DNA from: Hyphomonas atlantica corrig.
Lineage (GTDB): Bacteria > Pseudomonadota > Alphaproteobacteria > Caulobacterales > Hyphomonadaceae
NCBI RefSeq assembly: GCF_000682715.1
Contig: NZ_AWFH01000002.1
Span: 57,862 to 121,861 of the forward strand
DNA length: 64,000 bases
Direction: 5' to 3'
Shown here: piece after piece, positions 53,063 through 60,299 of the stretch
Layout of the letters: each line of letters opens with the position of its first letter
How positions within the stretch are numbered: the stretch's first letter is position 1
Position numbers and translations under genes: made by a program
The notes under the pieces: generated by a model
What the model was told of the DNA's origin: nothing
The model's database searches: none
Seen by the model: the letters and a program-made list of their open reading frames with translations, nothing else

Positions 53063-53466
53063 CCGCGCGCGGCATCCAGATAGGCCCGGACCCGGAACAG
53101 ATCCGTGAGATAGCCGCCCAGCATGACATCCAGGGCGCGCTGTCCGCCAAAGGCCTGGTTGGGCTTCTTCACCCAGTCCGTCACCCGGCCCTGATCGGTG
53201 AAGAGGAGCTTGAGCGCCTTGTGAATGCCCATCAGGACCGACAGCCTTGTCTTCTGGTCAATCGACAGCCGGCCAATCTCGCCCTCTTTCCAGCGCGCAT
53301 AGGTGCGCCGCGACAGGCCGCCCAGCAGGATGCAGGCGTCCGCTTCAGTCAGGCCCCAGAGCCGGAACAGATTGACCACGGCGCGCGCCATGGCGGCGCC
53401 TTCGGCATCGGTTATGTCCGCGCGGTCCTCAGGGGTCTCATGCTTGGTGACCAGGTGCAGGCTCAT
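53059..53466 (-). CDS. Xre/MbcA/ParS-family antitoxin (partner of the RES toxin)
   Basis: 135 aa from ATG 53466; earlier in-frame starts at 53481 and 53541 are possible. An N-terminal helix-turn-helix-like part (LFRLWGLTEADACILLGGLSRRTYARWKEGEI) is followed by the DUF2384 toxin-binding domain (RLSVLMGIHKALKLLFTD, then WVKKPNQAFGGQRALDVMLGG). Neutralises the RES toxin and autoregulates the operon. The end overlaps the toxin start. Confidence 0.88.
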   Translation of the reverse strand: MSLHLVTKHETPEDRADITDAEGAAMARAVVNLFRLWGLTEADACILLGGLSRRTYARWKEGEIGRLSIDQKTRLSVLMGIHKALKLLFTDQGRVTDWVKKPNQAFGGQRALDVMLGGYLTDLFRVRAYLDAARG

Positions 53467-53575
53467 GATCGGGCTCCTCATACGGGTCATCATATAGCGC
53501 AGAATGCGCCATTTGGCAAGATTGCACATAATATGAGCCAATCGGCGCGGAACGTTTCCGTCCCGGCCATGTGCG

Positions 53576-54538
53576 TCAGTCCGCCCGTGCGTCTGCCCTC
53601 ATCAGGACGATCCGGCCCGCTTTGCCTTCCGCCTTTAGGGGCAGATAGAGGGCCAGCGCCTCGGCGAAGGACTCCTGCTCGCCGGCGGGAAAGACCCCGC
53701 TGATGCGCTCGGCGGCGAGCGCCGGGTCGGCGATCACGATCCGGGTCGTCGCATACCGGTTCATTTCGGCAACCGCTTCGGCCAGCGTGACATTGTCGAA
53801 TTCGAGCGTGCCGGACTGCCATTGGCCGATCCGGGCCGGATCGATCGCGGTGACCTGGGGCGGCTGGCCGGGCCGGGCCAGGGCCTGCTGGCCGGGATGG
53901 AGAAGGATCGGGGCCGCATGGTCCTGGGTCACCGAGACAGCGCCTTCGCGCAGCGCAATCCGCACGCCCTCTTCGCGGCGATAGATGTCGAATAGGGTGC
54001 CATGCGCGATCGTCTCGGTCTCGCCGGCGTCGACAATGAAGGGGCGCGGCCCCGGCGCGACCTCGAACAGGGCCTGGCCGGACACCAGGTGCAGGCGCCG
54101 CGCCTGCTGCGAAAAGAGGATTTCGATCTGAGTGTCCGTGTTCAGGTGAATCCGGCTGCCATCGGCCAGGGTGACATCGGCGCGTTCGCCAATCTCCGTG
54201 ACATGGATCACGGGCCGGAGCTCGTATCCCGGGCTGGCCGCGGTCACGGCGAACAGCGCCGCCGCCAGCACAGCGGCCAGGGCCGCACCCGCCAGCAGGA
54301 GGCGCGGCAGCCGGGGGCGCCGGGGCAGTACAGGCCAGCTGTCTGCCAGTGAAGACTGGTCGAGCAGGACCAATGCGGCCTCGATTTCCTGATAGGCGGC
54401 GGCATTGGCGGGGTCTGCCTGCTCCCAGGCCCGGAAAGCCTGCCAGATCCGTTCATCGACGTCCGGATCCTGCAATTCGGCATGCCAGCGGGCCGCGGCC
54501 TCGCGCCGGTCGAAATCGGAAAAACGGTCCTGCACCAT
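53576..54538 (-). CDS. FecR-family anti-sigma / signal transducer
   Basis: 320 aa. Cytoplasmic N-terminus with the DUF4880 pattern (AAARWHAELQDPDVDERIWQAFRAWEQADPANAAAYQEIE), one transmembrane helix (LLLAGAALAAVLAAALFAVTA, residues about 80-100) and a periplasmic FecR domain (TEIGERADVTLADGSRIHLNTDTQIEILF). The C-terminal part (AVAEMNRYATTRIVIADPALAAERISGVF) is the STN-interacting region. It relays ligand occupancy of the STN receptor to the sigma factor encoded 17 bases upstream in the operon. Confidence 0.92.
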   Translation of the reverse strand: MVQDRFSDFDRREAAARWHAELQDPDVDERIWQAFRAWEQADPANAAAYQEIEAALVLLDQSSLADSWPVLPRRPRLPRLLLAGAALAAVLAAALFAVTAASPGYELRPVIHVTEIGERADVTLADGSRIHLNTDTQIEILFSQQARRLHLVSGQALFEVAPGPRPFIVDAGETETIAHGTLFDIYRREEGVRIALREGAVSVTQDHAAPILLHPGQQALARPGQPPQVTAIDPARIGQWQSGTLEFDNVTLAEAVAEMNRYATTRIVIADPALAAERISGVFPAGEQESFAEALALYLPLKAEGKAGRIVLMRADARAD

Positions 54539-54555
54539 ATCTGTCCCCGGCGGGA

Positions 54556-55179
54556 TCAGCCCCCTGCCCGCGCCATGCGGGCAAGTGTCTCGGCAATCTC
54601 CGCCACCGCCATGGCGATATCAGTTTTGACGGTACTTGGGGAGACCTGGAGACGTGCGGCAATCTGTTTGTAGGATAAGCCCTCGAACCGGTGCAGCCGG
54701 AGCGCGTCGCGGCGGCGCGCCGGCATGGCTTTGAGCGCGGCCTCGACCTGCGCCAGGCTCTGGGCATCGGACATCTGCGTCTCCGGATTTGGGGTCTTCG
54801 GGCAGGCCATCCGATCTTCGGCTGCGCCGATCTCGTCGGATTTGCGCCGGCGCTGCGTGTCGCCGGATTTGAGATAATTGATCGAGAGATTGCGGACCAT
54901 GGTGAAGAGGAGCGGTTTGAGCTCGGCGGCCGGCCGGTCCGGATAGGCCCGGGCCGCCGACAGGAAGGCGTCCTGGACAAGGTCTTCGGCGTCGCTTGCA
55001 TGACGGATGCGGATCCGGGCGAAGCGGACAAGCTCTGCGCGGCAGGTGCGGTAAAGCTCGGTCAGGGCGGGACTGGGGGCAGCTGGTGCGGGCGGGCGAA
55101 GCGCGGGCTGGACGGACGAGGTTTGACGGCCGGTCTGCTGTAGCGGGAGGAGGGTTGGGGTCAGGGCGCGGTGGGTCAT
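54556..55179 (-). CDS. ECF RNA polymerase sigma factor, FecI type
   Basis: 207 aa from ATG 55179; other in-frame starts up to 55221 exist and none has a clear ribosome site. Region 2: ELVRFARIRIRHASDAEDLVQDAFLSAARAYPD, with FTMVRNLSINYLKS (-10 recognition). Region 4: MPARRRDALRLHRFEGLSYKQIAARLQVSPSTVKTDI (-35 recognition). With FecR it forms a surface-signalling pair probably driving the receptor/isopeptidase or lasso genes. It is 5.7 kb from its likely receptor, with two other modules in between. Confidence 0.9.
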   Translation of the reverse strand: MTHRALTPTLLPLQQTGRQTSSVQPALRPPAPAAPSPALTELYRTCRAELVRFARIRIRHASDAEDLVQDAFLSAARAYPDRPAAELKPLLFTMVRNLSINYLKSGDTQRRRKSDEIGAAEDRMACPKTPNPETQMSDAQSLAQVEAALKAMPARRRDALRLHRFEGLSYKQIAARLQVSPSTVKTDIAMAVAEIAETLARMARAGG

Positions 55180-55267
55180 GGGCGTATTGTTGAAACTGAT
55201 CAGCATGGCCAAGCACCACACAGAGAGGAACCAGAAGGAAACTTTTTCAACTATAGATAACCTGTAG

Positions 55268-55307
55268 TTCTCATTTTTGAGAATGTAAAGTTCTCATTTC
55301 TCGAAAA
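55268..55307. promoter_or_regulatory. Palindromic operator and second half-site before the XRE gene
   Basis: TTCTCATTTTTGAGAA (55268-55283) is a perfect 6-4-6 inverted repeat. A second copy of the left arm, TTCTCATTTCTCGAAAA, starts 23 bases later at 55291. Two helical turns' spacing just upstream of an XRE gene is typical of an autorepressed operator, and the site also lies upstream of the divergent sigma-factor gene. Confidence 0.65.
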
Positions 55308-55348
55308 TTCAAGCGCATTGGCGGTGACTGTTGCCGAAGGATTCGGCT

Positions 55349-55669
55349 ATGGAATTACAACGCATATTTGGCGCGAATGTGAGAAACTATCGACGCGCCG
55401 CCGGGTGGACTCTGGAGGGGCTGGCTGCTGAAGTCGGCGTCTCGCGCGAGACAATCGGAAAGATCGAGAGGGGAACGGCTGCGCCACTTTTCGACACGGT
55501 AGAGAAGATTGCGCATGCCCTCTCGATAACGCCAGTGGAATTGTTTGGCGCATCACCCACACCCCCAGGAAATCGTGGAAAACTCTTGCTGCGAATTCAC
55601 ACGAAGTTGGCTGATATGAATGACAGACAGCTGGGACAGATCGCCAAGATCATGGACGTTTTGTCTTGA
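55349..55669 (+). CDS. XRE-family helix-turn-helix regulator
   Basis: 106 aa from ATG 55349, though the frame is open from 55331. HTH: GANVRNYRRAAGWTLEGLAAEVGVSRETIGKIERGTAAPLFDTVEKIAHALSI, residues about 8-60; a short C-terminal helix follows. It resembles the small repressors that head restriction or abortive-infection loci. Its GC is lower than in the lasso region. The palindrome at 55268 is its probable operator. It is divergent from the sigma gene and reads toward the defence-like genes. Confidence 0.9.
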   Translation: MELQRIFGANVRNYRRAAGWTLEGLAAEVGVSRETIGKIERGTAAPLFDTVEKIAHALSITPVELFGASPTPPGNRGKLLLRIHTKLADMNDRQLGQIAKIMDVLS

Positions 55670-56067
55670 GAAAACATCCTACCTGTCTTTCGGGTTCGTC
55701 GTTCCACCAAACAGCTCAGGTCAAATAGACTTGCTGATATGTCATCTTTGTACTGAAGGAATACGAAACTAAAAATCTGGGCAGATTCCCGCGACGGCAG
55801 GGGGGCATAGGGATATCCAATATTAAATGAATGAGTTCGTGCCGAGAGGTGCGGCTTCTTTATTGGATGAGCTCATTTCCGCTTCTGAGGCTAGCGAAAG
55901 ACTGGTGGATATTTTGATGGGAAGGGTGGTGCCGAGGTTGATCGCTGCAGAGACGTTTAGCGGCGTGGTCTGTTTAGTTTAGAAGGATCGGTCATTCAAC
56001 ATTCGGACAGCGAATGTCAGGGTCTGGCCCTTAGCGCCCACTGCATTGCCGCGCGTTGAAAACGCTA
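55670..56067. other. Intergenic stretch with half of the stem-loop repeat and one weak small ORF
   Basis: About 400 bases of lower-GC sequence. It contains the repeat copy at 55788-55818 and a 51-codon frame (ATG 55827 to TAG 55982) with no ribosome site and no recognised homologue. No promoter motif was decisive. Confidence 0.4.
55788..55818. repeat. Half copy of a stem-loop repeat (left flank of the defence-like island)
   Basis: CCCGCGACGGCAGGGGGG followed by CATAGGGATATCC is close to the right half of the perfect stem-loop at 59241-59287 (same GCGACGGCA loop and G-run, then TATAGTGATGTC). The left arm is absent here. Confidence 0.6.
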
Positions 56068-56119
56068 GCGCCATTGTCGAAGCCAAGCTAACTCTTGTGC
56101 ATGGCTTCGACAATGGCGC
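56068..56119. repeat. Perfect 18-bp inverted repeat over the Abi_C gene start
   Basis: GCGCCATTGTCGAAGCCA at 56068-56085 is exactly complementary, in reverse, to 56102-56119, with a 16-base loop. The right arm contains the candidate start codons at 56101 and 56113, so an mRNA hairpin would bury them. Could regulate translation, act as an operator, or be a duplication scar. Confidence 0.8.
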
Positions 56120-57294
56120 ACTCCCCGAAAATCCCTCCGCGTATGATTGAGAATTTGCGGCAGTGGTTAGCCTCGGCCATAGCAGACGAGAAATCCTACA
56201 ACGTCCCGGCTTTTTGTGTCCGTCTCGGCCTGCCGCCGGGCGAAGCCGAGGAAGCGCACCGCAGTAAGTTCCGTTATGCACAGCAGCGACTCATCGGCGA
56301 GCCCACCGACGTTGTCATCAATGCCGCCCGCGAGCTTTTGTTGGAAAAGGACCACTTTGAGCTAAGCGAAGCCGTCGCCAAGATCGAAGAACTCGGCAGC
56401 GCTCAAGTCACGAGCCTTACCCGCCGACGCTTAATAACGCTGTTCGACGACGCGCCGCTAGCAACGGAACTCGATCATCTGGATTTTCTGCGCCAAGTAT
56501 GGCCGCTGGCGGAAATGTCGGCGGGGACCGATAATGGCTCTGGTTCGATGGAAGACTTTCTTTTCCAACACACCGTGCGCAACGATGACATGACTAACCG
56601 CGAGATTCTCGAAGCGTTGGGTATGCTGGAGTGTTCAAAGGCTCGCCTGTTCGCCTTCTTGAAAGCGGTTACTGGACCTGAAGCGCAAATGCAGGAGCGG
56701 CAAGCTGACTTGGTCAGCAAGATCAATACCTTGTTGGTTCACGATGGCTATCGCTTGACCGAGGCCGGAAAGATGTCAGGCAGCCCGATCTTCACCGTCT
56801 GCGCCGCGCTGAAAGGCTCCCCCGCTGACGCCGTGATCGCACACAGCCTCGCCAACTTCGATCCAGACCAGATCGCCGCCCGCTGGCATACGGCGATGGA
56901 GAGCCGCGAAGCGTCACCTGGGCGAGCAATTACTCTAGCGCGGACGCTGCTTGAAGATGTTTGCAAATGGATCATCGTCGAGGCAGGCGAAAATTATAAG
57001 GAGAGCGACGATCTGCCAGGACTCTATCGTCAATTATCAAAACTCCTCAACTTGGCTCCAGATAACCACACAGAGCAGGTGTTCAAACAAATCTTGGGCT
57101 CATGCCAGTCAGTGGTCGAGTCTCTTGGGGCGTTGCGCAACAAGCTGGGCGACGCCCACAGCCTTGGCCCCTTGCGGGCGAGACCCTTGCCGCGCCATGC
57201 TGCGTTGGCCGTTACCCTAGCGGGCGGAATGGCAACCTTTCTCGTCGAGACTTGGCAAGCACGCAAGACCGAGAATGGCAAGACTATGTCATGA
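56101..57294 (+). CDS. Abortive-infection protein with C-terminal Abi_C / HEPN domain (AbiJ-like)
   Basis: 397 aa from ATG 56101; ATG 56143 (383 aa) is equally possible. Residues about 15-110 resemble the AbiJ N-terminal module, with a middle region (about 120-260) of helical character. The C-terminal domain (about 270-385) matches Abi_C: RAITLARTLLEDVCKWIIVEAGE then QILGSCQSVVESLGALRNKLGDAH, in which R346-x6-H353 is the catalytic motif of HEPN ribonucleases. These proteins kill or arrest phage-infected cells by RNA cleavage. First of three defence-like genes. Confidence 0.85.
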   Translation: MASTMAHSPKIPPRMIENLRQWLASAIADEKSYNVPAFCVRLGLPPGEAEEAHRSKFRYAQQRLIGEPTDVVINAARELLLEKDHFELSEAVAKIEELGSAQVTSLTRRRLITLFDDAPLATELDHLDFLRQVWPLAEMSAGTDNGSGSMEDFLFQHTVRNDDMTNREILEALGMLECSKARLFAFLKAVTGPEAQMQERQADLVSKINTLLVHDGYRLTEAGKMSGSPIFTVCAALKGSPADAVIAHSLANFDPDQIAARWHTAMESREASPGRAITLARTLLEDVCKWIIVEAGENYKESDDLPGLYRQLSKLLNLAPDNHTEQVFKQILGSCQSVVESLGALRNKLGDAHSLGPLRARPLPRHAALAVTLAGGMATFLVETWQARKTENGKTMS

Positions 57295-57540
57295 CTGGCA
57301 TAGAAAGCTAAGTTTTGACGCGCTAAGATCACGGTAAGGTTTGGAGAGACGCGGATGGGCGGTGGATAAAATCGGGCGTGCGGCAACTGGAGGACCTATG
57401 TCATTGGCGCCGATACCCTGATTCCAACCGGCCGGAACTTGCTGTTGCCCCCGATATCTGAGAATTAGAATCTTGCCACTACTCCGCGGCGCGTACCGGA
57501 GCCTGCCTAGAGTCAAGAACGCAACTAGAATGACTGAAAA

Positions 57541-58203
57541 ATGACTTCATTCGAGCTGAGACGGGAAATTGCTGAAAGCGGCTACATCTTAATCACTCAG
57601 TACCGCCAAAATGATGACATCGTCGAAATCGCCAGCAACCTTGGCGAACCGCTAACGCCTTGGGAGGGCGGTCTCGTTCAGAATCTAGTGCCTCGCGAAG
57701 AAGCTCATCCAAATACGTATAGCGGAAACTTTGGCCTGGGTCGCTTTCCTTTCCACACCGATCTTGCCCATTGGCGCAGACCGCCGCGCTACCTACTCCT
57801 TCGATGCTTGGTTGGGCATAACGACGTCCCCACATTGCTGATCGATGGACGCGCACTCGTCGAGGCTATTCCTCGTGACACTCTAGCACGCGCAATTTTT
57901 AAACCCCGTCGGCCGCGCGACCGATCTCTTGCACTTCTTCGTCTATTCGAACCTGCGACAGATGGTGCCGATCTCCTAAGATGGGATGAGTTATTTCTCA
58001 GGCCAGCAAGCACTTTAGGCGAAACAGCTTATGAGCAGATTCAAGCATGGCTTGCTGAAAATGCCCCAAAGTCGGTTACGCTCGTTCAGCGGGGAGATAC
58101 CCTAATAATCGACAACTGGCGCATGCTGCACGCCCGTGCGCAGATACCGCTCGGATGCGAGGATCGCTTAATTCAAAGAGTATATCTGGGAGATATGAAT
58201 TGA
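57541..58203 (+). CDS. Fe(II)/2-oxoglutarate-dependent dioxygenase (TauD/clavaminate-synthase-like)
   Basis: 220 aa, compact for the family. Facial-triad residues: H72 and D74 in FPFHTDLAHW, and H197 in IIDNWRMLHARAQIP; Arg213 in RLIQRVYL would bind 2-oxoglutarate. A jelly-roll beta pattern is suggested between. TauD-like enzymes oxidise small molecules, but modified-base dioxygenases share this fold. It starts 246 bases after the Abi_C gene and its stop overlaps the start of the next gene (TTGA), so the two are coupled. Its role in a defence-like neighbourhood is unknown. Confidence 0.85.
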   Translation: MTSFELRREIAESGYILITQYRQNDDIVEIASNLGEPLTPWEGGLVQNLVPREEAHPNTYSGNFGLGRFPFHTDLAHWRRPPRYLLLRCLVGHNDVPTLLIDGRALVEAIPRDTLARAIFKPRRPRDRSLALLRLFEPATDGADLLRWDELFLRPASTLGETAYEQIQAWLAENAPKSVTLVQRGDTLIIDNWRMLHARAQIPLGCEDRLIQRVYLGDMN

Positions 58204-59153
58204 AGAAGCCGATAAAGCCTGGTGCAACTCCAACAGCCTTAGACCCTGAGGCGCTCTACACGAAAGCCTTGCGATACGTTCAAAAAATGTATGACTGTGA
58301 CAGCAATGATTGGGAATACGCTCTTTGGTCGAGTCTCTCCCTCGAATTTCTTGCCCGCGCCGCCCTTGCAAACATAAGCCCCGCGCTGCTCGCAGAAACA
58401 GACAGGAATGCTTCTAACCTATATTTTGCGCTCGGCTTCACGCCCTTTGAGGAGAGGTTCTCGCCGAGATCCATCGCAATCAGCGAGGTTTTCAAGCGTC
58501 TCGCGGGAATACTGCCAGAGTTCACAAAGGAACACGAAAGCTTCGGCGTTGTGCATACAGGAAAGCGTAATGCCGAGCTACATTCCGGAGAACTCGCATT
58601 CGAAGGTGTAAAAGGGTCGACTTGGCAACCAAGATTTTATCAAACGTGCAAAGTCCTTCTGACGTCAATGTCTATCCCTCTCGAAGAATTTGTCGGAAAA
58701 AATGAAGCGGAGGTTGCCAAGAAGCTCATTGACGCCGCAGCCGATGAGAGCGCGAAAGCCGTGAAAGGGGAGATGGAGGCTCACAGGAAAGTCTGGAATG
58801 CCAAACCCGACGACGAGCGCTCAGCCGTGAAAACGCAGGCCGCAGTGTGGGCTACCCGTCAATATGGGCACCGTGTCGACTGCCCATCATGCGGCTCAAC
58901 AGCTCTCATCTTTGGCGAGCCGGTTTCTGCTCCCACACAAAAACTCGACGACGGCGAGATCATCGAATCTCAGGATCATTTGCCGACCCACTTCGAATGT
59001 GTCGCTTGTGGTCTAAAGATTGCCGGGCTTTCCAGACTTGCCGTGGTAGGACTCAGCGATCGCTACAAGAAGACCCAAACCTACGACGCTGCAGAATACT
59101 ATGCGCCAGCTGACGATTGGTCCCACTACGAGGACGACAATAATGAACCTTGA
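58200..59153 (+). CDS. Unknown protein with HEPN-like RNAELH motif and C-terminal zinc ribbon
   Basis: 317 aa from TTG 58200, overlapping the dioxygenase stop and preceded by GGGAG; an ATG at 58155 lies inside that gene. I do not recognise a named family. N-terminal part (about 15-165) is helix-rich and carries R123-N-A-E-L-H128 within VHTGKRNAELHSG, matching the Rx4-6H HEPN signature with polar residue after Arg. The C-terminal part has C228-x2-C231 and C267-x2-C270, a zinc-ribbon pattern. It could be a nucleic-acid-binding RNase partner of the dioxygenase or the Abi_C protein. Confidence 0.7.
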   Translation: MKKPIKPGATPTALDPEALYTKALRYVQKMYDCDSNDWEYALWSSLSLEFLARAALANISPALLAETDRNASNLYFALGFTPFEERFSPRSIAISEVFKRLAGILPEFTKEHESFGVVHTGKRNAELHSGELAFEGVKGSTWQPRFYQTCKVLLTSMSIPLEEFVGKNEAEVAKKLIDAAADESAKAVKGEMEAHRKVWNAKPDDERSAVKTQAAVWATRQYGHRVDCPSCGSTALIFGEPVSAPTQKLDDGEIIESQDHLPTHFECVACGLKIAGLSRLAVVGLSDRYKKTQTYDAAEYYAPADDWSHYEDDNNEP

Positions 59154-59554
59154 TAGTGTCTCAATGAGGAAACCAGTCTCATTCGACCTTTCTCAGATAA
59201 CCACAATTGGGTTTGTTGAACCAACCAATTAATTGTGCCGGACATCACTATACCCCCCCGCGACGGCAGGGGGGGTATAGTGATGTCTGACAAAAATTGG
59301 GAGGGCGACTTTAAAAAGTCAAAAGCTCAAACCACGAGTCGGAGCTATTCTAGTCTGAACTGAGGGATTTTAAGAAGTCCCCCTCAGCGCCAGCCCGCAA
59401 AGCTGGCAAACCGGCCCCCCTGCCACAGACGAGCAGCCCCTTCGACGTGCTGAAAGCCCTGAAACCTTGAAATGGGTGCCAACCTGACCGATGCCTCCTT
59501 CCGACCGCGCTGGGTTTGAGAGCCGGCACGGTTTCCAGGCAGACATACCGGTGA
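59154..59554. other. Intergenic region with stem-loop repeat
   Basis: Region between the zinc-ribbon gene and the SRAP gene end. Besides the perfect stem-loop at 59241 it contains an imperfect AT-rich hairpin (CACAATTGG near 59202 pairing with CCAATT...ATTGTG), possibly a terminator. No gene supported. Confidence 0.5.
59241..59287. repeat. Perfect 19-bp stem-loop repeat (right flank of the defence-like island)
   Basis: GACATCACTATACCCCCCC at 59241-59259 is exactly complementary, in reverse, to 59269-59287, with a 9-base loop GCGACGGCA. A half copy occurs at 55788. Resembles REP/MITE-type extragenic elements. Confidence 0.85.
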
Positions 59555-60208
59555 TCAGAGGGCGGCGCGGATCTCCAGGGCCGCGTTCGGCAAGGGTCGC
59601 TGCAGGCGGAGGCTCTTGTCTCCGCCGCCCAGCCATTCCAGGCAGTCTTTCGGGTCATGCAGTATGGCGGGCATGGCCTTTTCGTGGATGGGGCGCACCA
59701 AATCATTCGCCTCGGTCGTGAGGAAGGCGTAAAGCTCCCAATTGCGCTCTTCTTTTGAGCGGCGGGACTTGCCGGGTTGCTCTGCCAGGCGTTCCCCGTG
59801 CCAGGGACGCCAGATGCCGGCGAAGAAGGCGACCGGTGTGTCGGTTACAGTGAACCAGGTGGAGTCCCGCACAGGTTCGGCAAAGGCCGTGAAAGGCACG
59901 AGACAGCGATATGCCGGGTCCATCAGCCAGTCCCGGTTCACGTCCCGCCACCAGCGGCTGTCCAGATTGCGGATATTGGTAATCGGCTGGCGCTGGTTCG
60001 GGATTGGCGGAAAGCCCCAGCGCAGCAGGGCGAGCTCGCATTCGCCGGATGTGTGGTTTCTTATGATCGGCGCATCCTGGTCGGGATAGATGTTCTCCTG
60101 GGGAATGAGATTGTCGGTCGCCGGTGTGGTCACCAGCTCCCGGTCAAGCAGGCGCATGAAGGCGCGCATCTCCGCAACGGAGCCCCATTGGGCATATCGG
60201 TTACACAT
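59555..60208 (-). CDS. SOS response-associated peptidase (SRAP/HMCES family)
   Basis: 217 aa from ATG 60208, which places catalytic Cys2 directly after Met (MCNRYAQ), as the autoproteolytic family requires; the open frame extends far upstream but those residues are unrelated. The Glu-bearing segment CLVPFTAFAEP and the His in VRPIHEKAMPAIL match the SRAP active site. Binds abasic sites in single-stranded DNA, forming a protective crosslink. Divergent from the Y-family polymerase gene with a shared LexA box, so both are SOS-induced. Confidence 0.92.
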   Translation of the reverse strand: MCNRYAQWGSVAEMRAFMRLLDRELVTTPATDNLIPQENIYPDQDAPIIRNHTSGECELALLRWGFPPIPNQRQPITNIRNLDSRWWRDVNRDWLMDPAYRCLVPFTAFAEPVRDSTWFTVTDTPVAFFAGIWRPWHGERLAEQPGKSRRSKEERNWELYAFLTTEANDLVRPIHEKAMPAILHDPKDCLEWLGGGDKSLRLQRPLPNAALEIRAAL

Positions 60209-60256
60209 GAAAACAGTGAAATTCGTCTTGTAGGGAATAGCAAGCGCTTGACGCAT

Positions 60257-60271
60257 GTTCCTGTTTCGTTC
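60257..60271. promoter_or_regulatory. LexA box (alphaproteobacterial GTTC-N7-GTTC)
   Basis: GTTCCTGTTTCGTTC: the direct-repeat LexA operator GTTC, seven bases, GTTC of alphaproteobacteria. It lies 29 bases before the polymerase start (60300) and 49 bases before the SRAP start (60208), so one repressor site controls both divergent genes. Confidence 0.85.
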
Positions 60272-60299
60272 TTTTTGTCGTGTTTTCCAGAAGGGAGAC

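Noticed and set aside
55827..55982. 51-codon ORF between the XRE and Abi_C genes
   Set aside because: No Shine-Dalgarno sequence and no recognised family; too weak to list as a gene.
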